DNA of 41,491 nucleotides from Nitrosomonadales bacterium. GTDB taxonomy: Bacteria > Pseudomonadota > Gammaproteobacteria > Burkholderiales > Gallionellaceae. The notes beneath the pieces were generated by a model. That model made no database searches. It was not told where the DNA came from and was given only the letters and a program-made list of their open reading frames with translations. Location of the stretch: contig JACRED010000040.1 of the NCBI GenBank assembly GCA_016218415.1, positions 1-41,491 of the forward strand, written 5' to 3'. Positions 19,303 through 31,717 of the stretch are shown here, in pieces. The stretch's first letter is position 1, and the number at the start of each line of letters is the position of its first letter. The position numbers were made by a program, and so were the translations under genes.

Positions 19303-20331
19303 ATGCTTAAGCGGTCACGCTGGCTGGTATTGCCGCTGCTCGTGCTGGCAGCGGGTGTGGTGACTCATTACATTCTGGAAACGGCGCAGGATGCTCCCGA
19401 TGCGCGAGCAACCTCCCCGGTAAGCGTAGCGCCGGTCGCGATGCAGGAACCGATCTCCCCGATCCCGCTGGAAATAAAACTGGACGCGCGCAAGGTCGCA
19501 TTGGGGAAGCGGCTGTTCCATGATCCCCGACTCTCCTCCGATGATTCGATTTCCTGCGCGCATTGCCATAATCTGGCGAATGGCGGCATGGATAGCTTGC
19601 CGCGCTCGTTTGGTATAGGCGGCAAAGAGGGCAATATCAATGCCCCGACTGTGTTCAATAGCGGCTTCAATGCCAGCCAGTTCTGGGATGGGCGCGCGGC
19701 GACACTGGAAGAGCAGGTTGAGTTTCCGATGATGCACCCCTGTGAAATGGGTTCGACATGGGCCGAGGTCATCGGCAAGCTGGAGCTCGATGCAGACTAT
19801 CGCCGCGATTTCGCATCCATCTATCCGGAAGGAGTCAATGAATCCGCTGTCAAGAATGCCATTGCCACATTCGAGCGCTCGCTGATCACCCCGAACTCGA
19901 AATTCGACCGCTATCTGCGCGGTGACCGGCATGCGCTGAACAGGGAGGAGCTGGCCGGTTACGAACTGTTCAAGAATCTGGGCTGCATCAGCTGCCATCA
20001 GGGCATGAATGTGGGCGGCAACATGTACGAGAAGATCGGCTTGTTCAGCGATTATTTCATGCATCGCGGCAATGTCCAGTCGGTTGATTACGGTCGCTAT
20101 AACGTCTCCAAAAACGAAGAGCACCGCTATGAATTCCGGGTGCCCCCGTTGCGCAATGTGGCCTTGACCGCCCCTTATTTTCACGATGCCTCGGCAGCCA
20201 CCCTGGAGCGGGCCGTGGCGATGATGGGCCAATATCAGCTGGGCGTGGAACTCAGCAAGGATGAAATCGACAAGATCGTCAGCTTTCTTGCGACGCTGAC
20301 GGGTGTTTATCAGGCCGGGGCGGACAAATGA
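19303..20331 (+). CDS. Di-heme cytochrome c peroxidase (MauG/CcpA family)
   Basis: This periplasmic enzyme of 342 residues should reduce hydrogen peroxide to water with electrons from small cytochromes. An N-terminal hydrophobic segment (about 7-26) acts as signal or anchor. Two heme c sites are present: Cys85-Cys88-His89 (CAHCH, the high-potential/peroxidatic side order typical of the family) and Cys228-Cys231-His232 (CISCH). The FGIGGKEGNINAPTVFNSGFNASQFWDGRAATLEEQ segment between them is the family hallmark. AAAGGAG precedes the ATG. Its stop overlaps the start of the GGDEF-EAL gene by ATGA, an unusual partnership. Confidence 0.93.
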   Translation: MLKRSRWLVLPLLVLAAGVVTHYILETAQDAPDARATSPVSVAPVAMQEPISPIPLEIKLDARKVALGKRLFHDPRLSSDDSISCAHCHNLANGGMDSLPRSFGIGGKEGNINAPTVFNSGFNASQFWDGRAATLEEQVEFPMMHPCEMGSTWAEVIGKLELDADYRRDFASIYPEGVNESAVKNAIATFERSLITPNSKFDRYLRGDRHALNREELAGYELFKNLGCISCHQGMNVGGNMYEKIGLFSDYFMHRGNVQSVDYGRYNVSKNEEHRYEFRVPPLRNVALTAPYFHDASAATLERAVAMMGQYQLGVELSKDEIDKIVSFLATLTGVYQAGADK

Positions 20332-22880
20332 ACGGCTCTGCCAGATACCGTTTCGTCAAAAGGAATCTGTGGCAACTGGCGCTGTCGGGTATCGCGGCGG
20401 CGGGCTTGCTGTTTCTGTTCATCAGGGCGCAACCGGTCGACCCTGACAAGCACAATGCGCTGGTCAGCGATTTGCGCGAGCTGCAGATGCGCGACACCGA
20501 ACTGGGCGAGGCGGTGTTGCAGCACCACTACCAGCTGTATCACAACTATGACAAGGTGGTTGCCATCATGCGGCGCATGCAGGTACTTGCCGCCGGATTT
20601 GCGCAACATCAGGAGCTCGGTGTGTTGCCGGACAATCCCGGCGTCCTGCGCGAGATGATCGCGTTGCAGCAACGGGTGGCGCAGAAGGCGGAAGCGCTGG
20701 AGGAATTCAAGTCGCACAATGCGCTGATCAAGAACTCGTTTCTTTATTTGCCGCGCCAGGTCAATACGGTGCTGGCAGTCCTGCCGGAAGCCCAGCATGA
20801 CTCGTTCGAATTGCTGGTTCGGGACCTGCTGCTGATCGCGCTCGATCAGGGGGGGCACGCGCGTGAATCGCTGAAACAGCACATTGAGTTGATAGACCGG
20901 ATCATCCCGGGTTTGCCGCATCGCGCCCAGGCGCCGGCAAAACTGGTCTCGCTGCACGCCAAGACCATACTGTTGAATGAGGGCAGCATAGCGGAGCTGC
21001 TCGGACAGCTCAGTTCGCAGGGGGATAACAATCTCGGCGCGAACCTGGAGCAGATTTATCTGGATCACTATCGGGCGCAGCAGCACTCCGCGACAACTTA
21101 CCGGCTGCTGCTGCTGCTGGCGTCGATGCTGATGCTGGTCTATGCCATTTATGCCTACTACCGGATGCGCGAGAGGGGGCAGCAGCTGCGGATTGCCGCC
21201 GCCGCTTTTGAAACGCAGGAGGGCATCCTGATCACCGACCTGGACCACCGCATCATCCAGGTCAACCAGGCTTTTACCCAATTGACCGGCTACAGCGCCG
21301 AGGAGGCGCTTGGGAAGACGCCGGATCTGCTCAAGTCCGGGCGCCATGATGCCGGGTTTTATCCGGGCATGTGGGAAACCATCGCGCGCGACAAATACTG
21401 GCAGGGGGAAGTATGGAGCCGGCGCAAGAATGGCGATATCTACCCGGTATGGCTTACCACCACGGCCATCACGGATGCCGACAAGCGGGTGACGCATTAT
21501 GTTTCCGTATTCGCCGACATTACGCTGCGCAAAGAAGCCGAAGAGCAGATACACCAGCTCGCTTTTTATGACCCGCTGACCAATCTGCCCAATCGCCGCC
21601 TGCTGGTGGATCGCCTCAATCATGCGATGGCTTCGGGCAACCGCAACGTCGATCACGGCGCGATTCTGTTCATCGATCTCGATAATTTCAAGACGCTTAA
21701 CGATACCAAGGGGCATGATGTCGGCGACCTGCTGCTGATCGAAACCGCCAAGCGCCTGCAGATGTGCGTGCGCGGCGGCGACACCGTTGCCCGCCTGGGG
21801 GGCGATGAATTCATCGTCATGCTGGAGGGGCTGGGTGCGGAGGCGGAACAGGCTGCCACGCAAGCGCGGGCAGTGGGCGAAAAGATACGCGAGTCGCTGG
21901 GCCATGCATACTGGCTGAGGGATACCGAACATCTCAGCTCGTGCAGCATCGGCATCAGTTTGTACCATTCGCGCGATATCACGGTGGACGATCTGCTGAA
22001 GCGCGCCGATACGGCCATGTATGAAGCCAAGTCTTCCGGCCGCAATACGCTGCGCTTCTTCGATCCGTCGATGCAGGCTGCGCTCGAGGAGCGCGCGAGG
22101 CTGGAGACCGATTTGCGCTATGCGGTTGCGCAGCATCAATTCGAACTCCGTTACCAGGTGCAGGTGGACGCCGCCAACCGGCCGGTCGGCGCAGAAGCGC
22201 TGCTGCGCTGGATGCACCCGAAACGCGGGGAAGTATTGCCTGCCGGTTTCATTGCAGCGATGGAAGAGACCGGACTGATCCTGCCTGTCGGGCAATGGGC
22301 GCTGGAAGCGGCCTGCGCGCAGATCAAATCCTGGGAATCCAGGCCGTATCTGTGCGAGTTGCAGCTCGCGATCAACGTGAGCGCGCGCCAATTCCACCAG
22401 CCGGGTTTCGTCGAGCAGGTGCTCATAGCCATCAACAAGGCCGGCGCCGATCCGAAGCGGCTGAAGATAGAGCTGACCGAGAGTGTGGTGCTGGAGGATA
22501 TCAATGACGCTGCCGCCAAGATGCGCGAACTCAAGGAGGTCGGCGTGAGTTTCTCGATGGACGATTTTGGCACGGGCTACTCCTCGCTGGCATACTTGAC
22601 CCAGCTGCCGCTCAACCAGCTGAAAATCGACCAATCCTTTGTGCGCAACATCAATATCAAGCATAGCGATGCGGTGATCGTGCAGACCATCATCGGCATG
22701 GCGGCCAGCCTGGGGATGGAGGTCATTGCGGAAGGCGTGGAAACGGAAGCGCAGCGGGCTTTCCTGAAACAGGCGGGCTGCACGGTCTGCCAGGGATATT
22801 TGTTCGGCCGGCCGGTGCCGCTGGAAGATTTCGAGAACGGAATATTGCAGGTGCCGTTGCCGGGCCAGGGCGTGCCTTGA
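20328..22880 (+). CDS. DAHL-PAS-GGDEF-EAL cyclic-di-GMP signalling protein
   Basis: An 850-residue inner-membrane protein. A first membrane helix (about 15-33) and a second (about 257-277) enclose a helical periplasmic region (about 35-250) resembling DAHL sensor domains. A PAS domain (about 288-400; note FETQEGILITDLDHRIIQVNQAF) is followed by a diguanylate cyclase domain with an intact RLGGDEF active site (about 486-492), and an EAL phosphodiesterase domain starting at EALLRW (about residue 620), with DDFGTGYSSL and a C-terminal QGYLFGRPVP. Both catalytic signatures look intact, so it may make and break cyclic-di-GMP. It overlaps the peroxidase gene by 4 nt, which suggests that it senses redox or peroxide-related conditions; that link is inference. 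Confidence 0.93.
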   Translation: MNGSARYRFVKRNLWQLALSGIAAAGLLFLFIRAQPVDPDKHNALVSDLRELQMRDTELGEAVLQHHYQLYHNYDKVVAIMRRMQVLAAGFAQHQELGVLPDNPGVLREMIALQQRVAQKAEALEEFKSHNALIKNSFLYLPRQVNTVLAVLPEAQHDSFELLVRDLLLIALDQGGHARESLKQHIELIDRIIPGLPHRAQAPAKLVSLHAKTILLNEGSIAELLGQLSSQGDNNLGANLEQIYLDHYRAQQHSATTYRLLLLLASMLMLVYAIYAYYRMRERGQQLRIAAAAFETQEGILITDLDHRIIQVNQAFTQLTGYSAEEALGKTPDLLKSGRHDAGFYPGMWETIARDKYWQGEVWSRRKNGDIYPVWLTTTAITDADKRVTHYVSVFADITLRKEAEEQIHQLAFYDPLTNLPNRRLLVDRLNHAMASGNRNVDHGAILFIDLDNFKTLNDTKGHDVGDLLLIETAKRLQMCVRGGDTVARLGGDEFIVMLEGLGAEAEQAATQARAVGEKIRESLGHAYWLRDTEHLSSCSIGISLYHSRDITVDDLLKRADTAMYEAKSSGRNTLRFFDPSMQAALEERARLETDLRYAVAQHQFELRYQVQVDAANRPVGAEALLRWMHPKRGEVLPAGFIAAMEETGLILPVGQWALEAACAQIKSWESRPYLCELQLAINVSARQFHQPGFVEQVLIAINKAGADPKRLKIELTESVVLEDINDAAAKMRELKEVGVSFSMDDFGTGYSSLAYLTQLPLNQLKIDQSFVRNINIKHSDAVIVQTIIGMAASLGMEVIAEGVETEAQRAFLKQAGCTVCQGYLFGRPVPLEDFENGILQVPLPGQGVP

Positions 22881-24752
<1,872 letters not shown>

Positions 24753-24797
24753 AACAGCCAGGTTTGGTGTTCCATATAACGAAAATGAGGCGGCGGT

Positions 24798-26959
<2,162 letters not shown>

Positions 26960-26960
26960 T

Positions 26961-27311
26961 GTGCGAGCAGTCACACTGATACTGGCTTCCCTGCTGCTGT
27001 TGTTGCAGTACCCGCTGTGGCTGGGCAAGGGGAGCTGGTTGAAAGTGTGGGATCTGAACCGCCAGCTCGAGGCGCAACAGCAGGTCAATCAGCAGACTGG
27101 TGTGCGCAATGCCCTGCTGGATGCCGAAGTCCGCGATCTGAAGCAGGGCACGGCGGCCATCGAAGAACGCGCGCGCAGCGAACTGGGCATGATCAAGCGC
27201 GACGAGGTTTTTTTCCAGATATTGCAGAAACCATCCTCACACGCATCCGCACAGATACCGCACTCGCAGATGACCGGCAAGCAGACCGTGCCGGCGCCTG
27301 TTGCCGAATAG
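26961..27311 (+). CDS. ftsB: Cell division protein FtsB
   Basis: FtsB is a bitopic inner-membrane protein of the FtsQLB divisome complex. The 116-residue product has one membrane helix at residues about 3-20 ([19 protein letters not shown]) followed by a coiled coil (about 28-62) and the typical [19 protein letters not shown] segment. The GTG at 26961, next to the eno stop, is chosen because it gives the short cytoplasmic end of the family. The Ser/Gln/Pro tail after residue 93 is variable. The eno-ftsB pair is conserved across proteobacteria. Confidence 0.93.
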   Translation: MRAVTLILASLLLLLQYPLWLGKGSWLKVWDLNRQLEAQQQVNQQTGVRNALLDAEVRDLKQGTAAIEERARSELGMIKRDEVFFQILQKPSSHASAQIPHSQMTGKQTVPAPVAE

Positions 27312-27366
27312 GGCGCCCGCCACTGTCATTTCCCGTTGGATGAAGTTACGCCGGTGTCGGAAGCAA

Positions 27367-28578
27367 TCACTTCGACCTGAAGATAATCTCTTTCATGCGC
27401 TCCAGCTTGGGCGACACCACCGGCACGGTCAGCATCGTGCTGGCGACGGCCATCAGCAGCAGCGCGGTGAAGGTTTCGCTGGTGATGATGCCCTTGTCCA
27501 GCAGCACGTTGACGAAGATGATCATGATCAGCGCCTTGGTTTGCAGCAGCCAGCCTATGATGGACCCTTCGCCCGGCTCCCATTTGAGTATCTTACCGGC
27601 GATATGAGTGCCCAGCAGCTTCCCCGATACCGAGGCAAACAGCAGCGCGCCCGCGACGATGAACACGGTCGCCCCGCCCATGGACCAATTGGTGCGCAGG
27701 CCGGTGCTCAGGAAGAACACCGGCATCACGACCAGCAGCACGTGGTGGCGCAGCGCGTCCATCTGCTTCTGGTCGAACCAGTCGCCGTCCATGATGGCGC
27801 CGGCCAGAAAGGCGCCGACCATGAAGTGCAGTCCGGACCAGTCGGCGCCGAGGCCGCAGACCGCCAGCCAGATCAAGCCCACATACCAGCGGTCCCGCGC
27901 CGGCAGCCATAGCATGAGTTTGCGGAGCAAATAGCTGGCAACGCCAAAAGCCAGCAGAAAACCGACTTGTCTGCCCATGCGTTCCCAATCCATCAGGATC
28001 AGCGCAAGCACGCCCCAGATAGCGATGTCATCCAGACTGGCATACCGCAGGATGCGCTGGCCGATGGGCTGGCGCAGGACTTCGAGTTTCTCCATCAGCA
28101 GGATCAGGATAGGCAGCGCGGTCACGGCGCAGGCCATCCCGACCCCCATCACGAATTGCCAGGTATATGCTTTCGGTCCGATCCAGCCGTCGTAAGACAA
28201 CATGCCTATCGCGGCGATGCAGCCGAACAGCAGCGGTGTTCCCAGCGCCAGCCCGGCGGTGATCCCGCTCTCCCTGCGGTGTTCCCAGGCCTTGCGCAAA
28301 TCAAGCTCAATCCCTGCGATCCACACAAAGACCATCACCGCCCACCAGGCGATGCCATTCAGCGATTGGATCACAGCCGGATTAAAGACAAAGGTGTAAT
28401 AGTCGGGGAAAGCCGCGCCCAGAATGCCGGGGCCGAGCAGGATGCCGGTGATGATCTGCACCACCACCAGCGGCGCGTAGTATTCCGTTTTGCCCACTCT
28501 CCAGATCAGATAGGGAATCGTGAAAATGAGCGTCATCGCAATCAGGAATATTTCGGTGGTGCTCATGGTTGAGTGCAT
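27367..28578 (-). CDS. Cation:proton antiporter (CPA2/Kef-type membrane domain)
   Basis: A 403-residue integral membrane protein with about 11-13 hydrophobic helices, matching the sodium/hydrogen exchanger fold. Recognisable are the ITGILLGPGILG segment (about 40-51), VWIAGIELDLRKAWEHR (about 84-100) and the FMVGAFLAGAIMDGDWFDQ segment (about 272-290). No TrkA-N domain follows, so it is an exchanger or Kef-like core only. Ion specificity cannot be read. An internal ATG (28566) is a possible alternative start; neither has a clear ribosome site. It converges with ftsB. Confidence 0.85.
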   Translation of the reverse strand: MHSTMSTTEIFLIAMTLIFTIPYLIWRVGKTEYYAPLVVVQIITGILLGPGILGAAFPDYYTFVFNPAVIQSLNGIAWWAVMVFVWIAGIELDLRKAWEHRRESGITAGLALGTPLLFGCIAAIGMLSYDGWIGPKAYTWQFVMGVGMACAVTALPILILLMEKLEVLRQPIGQRILRYASLDDIAIWGVLALILMDWERMGRQVGFLLAFGVASYLLRKLMLWLPARDRWYVGLIWLAVCGLGADWSGLHFMVGAFLAGAIMDGDWFDQKQMDALRHHVLLVVMPVFFLSTGLRTNWSMGGATVFIVAGALLFASVSGKLLGTHIAGKILKWEPGEGSIIGWLLQTKALIMIIFVNVLLDKGIITSETFTALLLMAVASTMLTVPVVSPKLERMKEIIFRSK

Positions 28579-28816
28579 GGCTAAACGGGTGACGAGTTAT
28601 TCATGGAGGGAGTGTGCCACAAGTGCTCGCCGCGTGGGAACCAGCATATTGCTCAATTGCGGCCGGCTATTGATTGGGTGCGAATAAAGTGGCCTGTCCG
28701 CGCTGATGTGTCGAAGGGTGGCGGTTCGAAACATCTTCGGGATTGATGCATCACGGCACTTGAGGCAAGATGCGCCTTCGGGATTTTTGTACTAACCATC
28801 ACACAAGAGAACAGCT

Positions 28817-29518
28817 ATGGGCGCACAGTGGAAAGCCAGACATAAAGAAATCGCAGCGAATGCCAAGGGCAAGATATTCGGCAAGCTGTCCAAGGAAATC
28901 ATGGTCGCCGCAAAGGGCGGCGCCGACCCGGAGCTGAATTCCAAGCTGCGGCTGGTGGTCGAGCAGGCGAAGAAAGCCTCGATGCCCAAGGACACCTTGG
29001 AGCGCGCGATCAAGAAAGGCGCTGGCCTGCTCGACGGCGGGGCGAGCCTGGAGCGGCTGATCTACGAGGGCTTCGCGCCGCATAAAGTCCCGGTCATCGT
29101 CGAGTGCCTCACCGACAACGTCAACCGCACCTACCCCAACATCCGCGTGCTGTTCCGTAAGGGCCAGCTCGGCGCCGCCGGGTCGGTCTCGTGGGATTTC
29201 GACCACGTAGGCATGATCGAAGCGACGCCGAATTCCAAAGACTCGGATGCGGAAGTCGCGGCCATCGAAGCGGGCGCGCAAGACTTCGAGCCCGCCGACG
29301 AAGGCGCGACGCTGTTCATTACCGACATCACCGACCTCGATGCCGTGTGCAAGGCGTTGCCCGCGCACGGCTACACCGTGATCTCAGCGCAACTGGGCTA
29401 CCGCCCGAAGAATCCGGTCACGTTGAGCGATGCCGAGCGCGAAGAAGTGGAAGCATTTCTGGAAGCGGTAGATGCGGATGACGACGTGCAGAATGTTTAT
29501 GTGGGGTTGGCGGGGTAG
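28817..29518 (+). CDS. YebC/PmpR-family protein (YeeN-like)
   Basis: This 233-residue protein belongs to the YebC/TACO1 family, variously described as transcription regulators and as translation factors that relieve ribosome stalling. Instead of the MAGHSKW of YebC it starts [24 protein letters not shown], closer to the YeeN branch. The YEGFAP and [19 protein letters not shown] segments, [14 protein letters not shown] and the acidic C-terminal [13 protein letters not shown] are conserved. AAGAGA precedes the ATG. The 238-nt gap to the divergent antiporter gene holds no recognised feature apart from a direct repeat of CTTCGGGATT. Confidence 0.93.
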   Translation: MGAQWKARHKEIAANAKGKIFGKLSKEIMVAAKGGADPELNSKLRLVVEQAKKASMPKDTLERAIKKGAGLLDGGASLERLIYEGFAPHKVPVIVECLTDNVNRTYPNIRVLFRKGQLGAAGSVSWDFDHVGMIEATPNSKDSDAEVAAIEAGAQDFEPADEGATLFITDITDLDAVCKALPAHGYTVISAQLGYRPKNPVTLSDAEREEVEAFLEAVDADDDVQNVYVGLAG

Positions 29519-29553
29519 GGTGAAATATTTAGACCCTGGCACCTGAGCTATAC

Positions 29554-29598
29554 GGCGGCGCACAGGGGAAGAAAGGCCAAAGCTAAAACCCAATAATT
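29554..29598 (+). repeat. Remnant of the 290-bp repeat family
   Basis: CGGCGGCGCACAGGGGAAG and the following AAGC..AAACCCAA-like sequence match the inner part of the repeat copies at 290-330 and (minus strand) 1540-1575 with a few changes. It lies right at the border where the GC-rich yebC region gives way to an AT-rich island. The rest of the repeat is not visible here. Confidence 0.55.
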
Positions 29599-29672
29599 CC
29601 ATATGTTGACTTTTGATTGAGAATGCTTCATCTTTCTTTTGCGATTATTGTTTAAAATATTTTGGGGGTGAA

Positions 29673-30029
29673 ATGAATTTATCTCGAATTGCTTTTATTG
29701 CTTGCATAGTAACAATAACTGGGTGCTCATCGAGAGGTGATTTAAAAAAACAAATGCCTGACCTCAACTTGGATAGTCAAAAAGCTGCAAAAACGGTTAC
29801 GGGGTGCGTTGCAGATGATTTGGAAAAGGCTTTCAAAATGTCAGTTCTCACTCGCACAACAGAACATGGGTATTCTGTTTGGGGCGAGTCCCCAGCGTTT
29901 GGTGGTAAAGATGTTTCATTTGTTGTTGATATAACTGACACCGCCAGTGGCTCCAATACGCTCCTATATTCTAAGGTGGCATTTTGGCAAGTTGACCAGT
30001 TCAAAAAAATCATCCGTGATTGCCAGTGA
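29673..30029 (+). CDS. Small putative lipoprotein
   Basis: A 118-residue protein of unknown role. The ATG at 29673 is preferred to the upstream one because GGGGGTG lies just before it and it yields a lipoprotein signal: a short basic start, a hydrophobic core IAFIACIVTI and the lipobox ITGC at residues about 15-18. The mature part is small and soluble-looking, with FVVDITDTASGSNTLLYSKVAFWQVDQFKKIIRDC at the end. Codon use is AT-rich, unlike yebC and folD, so it seems to have been acquired. Confidence 0.7.
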   Translation: MNLSRIAFIACIVTITGCSSRGDLKKQMPDLNLDSQKAAKTVTGCVADDLEKAFKMSVLTRTTEHGYSVWGESPAFGGKDVSFVVDITDTASGSNTLLYSKVAFWQVDQFKKIIRDCQ

Positions 30030-30088
30030 ATTTAACCGTTCTTGCACAAGATAGAAGAGGTATTCAATCACAAAGCCTTTGATTCTAG

Positions 30089-30343
30089 AGATGGCAACAA
30101 CACCAACCAGATTCAATCACCGCGCTGATCCAACCCGGTTCGAGTGGCAGTCTGGTGGTGGATAAGAAGGGTAACGTGGTAGGCGTAGTTGCGATGAAGC
30201 TCTCAGATTCAAAGATGGTGAAGGAGTCAGGGCAGGTTGGGCAAAACGTCAATTTCGCTGTCAACGGCCAAACCATTAAACCCTTCCTCGACGCAAACAA
30301 AGTGCCATATAAAACCGGCGGCATATTTTTTCGCGCGAAATAG
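30089..30343 (+). pseudogene. C-terminal fragment of a trypsin-like serine protease
   Basis: The open frame from 30089 reads ITALIQPGSSGSLVVDKKG, which matches the region around the catalytic serine (GxSGS) of trypsin/HtrA-type peptidases, and goes on with GNVVGVVAMKLSDSK and NVNFAVNGQTIKPFLD to a stop at 30341. The stop at 30086 lies just before and the His and Asp parts of the triad are absent upstream, so only the last third remains. Base composition is less AT-rich than the lipoprotein gene before it. It is most likely a decayed gene left by an insertion or deletion. Confidence 0.6.
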
Positions 30344-30407
30344 AGCAATGCCGATATTGCGGAAGAATCCAGCAAGTGGACGGTTGGGTTAGTGCGAGGG
30401 GGTTTCC

Positions 30408-31118
30408 TTGGCAATATGTCGTCTTTGTCAGCTAAATCGTAAGTTGTGTTACTCGCACATCATTCCGGAGTTCCTATATGTACCTCTCTACAACGACGAG
30501 CAAAAGCTTATGGGAATCAATGGGAGAGGAAATAAGGGGTGGAAGCCTCTTCAAATTGGTATTCGTGAATATTTGCTCTGCTTTGACTGCGAACAGCTTT
30601 TGAATGACAAATATGAGAAGCCATTTCTGAAGCAATGGAGCATCCCTGATCGTATCGCACAAGATTCAGCCCATTCGGCAGTCTTTGATTACCCAACTTT
30701 CAAGCTCTTTCACCTCAGCGTACTCTTTCGCTCATCCGTAAGTTCGCTGCCAACCTTTCGTGAAGTGAATCTTGGTGCGCATGAAGAACGGATTCGGCAG
30801 ATGCTTCTTTCTGCCGACCCTGGGCAAAATTGGGAATACCCTATTCTTGCGTTCGCTGTGTTGAATGGGCGGGGTGAGGTAGAGCGGCGGTTAATTTCAT
30901 GCCCTATTTCTGCGCGATACGAAGGCCATCTTGCCTATGGACAGATTTATGGTGGGGCAATGTGGTGGATATCAGTTTCATCGCATCGTAACCATATATT
31001 TCGTCAAGCCGGTCTTCAGCCGACTGGCGATATTGTGATGATCGCTGTACCTTGGAATGAAATTGGGGTCGTTCAGGATGCAAGTAAAGTGCTGAGACGC
31101 GCATCTCACAAAGCATAA
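30408..31118 (+). CDS. HNH-like treble-clef protein of unknown function
   Basis: A 236-residue protein with Cys4-Cys7 (CRLC), His17 in SHIIPEF, and Cys58-Cys61 (CFDC). This is the layout of zinc-binding HNH_5-like nucleases (CxxC...HIIP...CxxCN), but Glu62 stands where Asn is usual and the last His is not evident, so it may be inactive or only bind nucleic acid. The remaining 170 residues are unrecognised. The TTG at 30408 is used because GAGGGG lies just upstream and it places CRLC at the N-terminus, as expected. The gene is AT-rich and sits in an accessory island. A defence role is possible but unproven. Confidence 0.7.
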   Translation: MAICRLCQLNRKLCYSHIIPEFLYVPLYNDEQKLMGINGRGNKGWKPLQIGIREYLLCFDCEQLLNDKYEKPFLKQWSIPDRIAQDSAHSAVFDYPTFKLFHLSVLFRSSVSSLPTFREVNLGAHEERIRQMLLSADPGQNWEYPILAFAVLNGRGEVERRLISCPISARYEGHLAYGQIYGGAMWWISVSSHRNHIFRQAGLQPTGDIVMIAVPWNEIGVVQDASKVLRRASHKA

Positions 31119-31152
31119 TCGGAACCAACTTATGCTATTTCCAAGAAAGGGT

Positions 31153-31278
31153 TCAGCGCCCCAACACCCGCACCTGCGACGCGATGCTGTTCTGTGTGAC
31201 TACTTTCCCCAGCGCCTTGTCGAAGGTGACAAAGGTGTCATCTCCGGCGCTTAGCGCGAGGGTGCAGCGCATAAAGAA
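31153..31278 (-). pseudogene. C-terminal remnant of a PIN-domain (VapC-type) toxin
   Basis: The minus strand encodes LALSAGDDTFVTFDKALG followed by KVVTQNSIASQVRVLGR and a stop. The TFDK motif with the preceding GDD is the last part of PIN ribonuclease domains, where the aspartate of TFD binds metal. The start and the first acidic residues are not found upstream in frame, so this is a truncated gene. It abuts the Phd/RelE-type pair, which suggests a site that collects toxin-antitoxin modules. Confidence 0.5.
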
Positions 31279-31322
31279 ACAATAGGGCGCGTACCACGGC
31301 TTCCAGATGCTTCTGTTGCGTG

Positions 31323-31351
31323 TTGTTTTTCACCTGATTCGCTTGTATGAT
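31323..31351 (+). promoter_or_regulatory. Promoter of the toxin-antitoxin pair
   Basis: TTGTTT (31323-31328), a 17-nt spacer and TATGAT (31346-31351) lie about 45 nt before the antitoxin start. A short dyad, ATGC-GCA-GCAT (31350-31360), overlaps the -10 end and is a candidate operator for autoregulation by the antitoxin. Confidence 0.5.
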
Positions 31352-31397
31352 GCGCAGCATATTGCACAAAATCCTGTAACAGATAAGGGAGGGAATC

Positions 31398-31688
31398 ATG
31401 GGAATCTCTGCACGCGATGTGGTGGCGTTTTCTCAGGCGCGCGCCAATTTTTCCGAGTTGGCCGAGCAGGTCAAGGCCGGGGCGGAGAAGGTCATTACCA
31501 AGAACGGCGAAAGTTATGTCGCGCTGATTGATTCCGACCGGCTTGATTACTACCACCGCCTGGAGCGCGAGCGTATTCATCTGCTGCTGGTGGATGAAGC
31601 CGCCAAGGGGCTGGATGACGTGGTGGCGGGGCGGGTGAAGGATGCGCGCCAAACCATACAACGGCTTAAGCGCAAGCGCGCTGCCTGA
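31398..31688 (+). CDS. Phd/YefM-family antitoxin
   Basis: A 96-residue antitoxin. The N-terminal half (SARDVVAFSQARANFSELAEQVK) matches the Phd/YefM DNA-binding fold, followed by VITKNGESYVALIDSDRLDYY. The C-terminal part is highly charged (ARQTIQRLKRKRAA) and should wrap the toxin. AGGGAGGG precedes the ATG. The toxin gene follows after 29 nt. The pair would repress its own promoter through the antitoxin, as is usual in type II systems. Confidence 0.85.
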   Translation: MGISARDVVAFSQARANFSELAEQVKAGAEKVITKNGESYVALIDSDRLDYYHRLERERIHLLLVDEAAKGLDDVVAGRVKDARQTIQRLKRKRAA

Positions 31689-31717
31689 ACCGGGGTGAGC
31701 ATGGCCCCGTCATATCT

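Noticed and set aside
28579..28816. Small RNA or riboswitch in the antiporter-yebC gap
   Set aside because: Only a 10-nt direct repeat (CTTCGGGATT) was seen; no convincing terminator hairpin, promoter pair or known riboswitch core.
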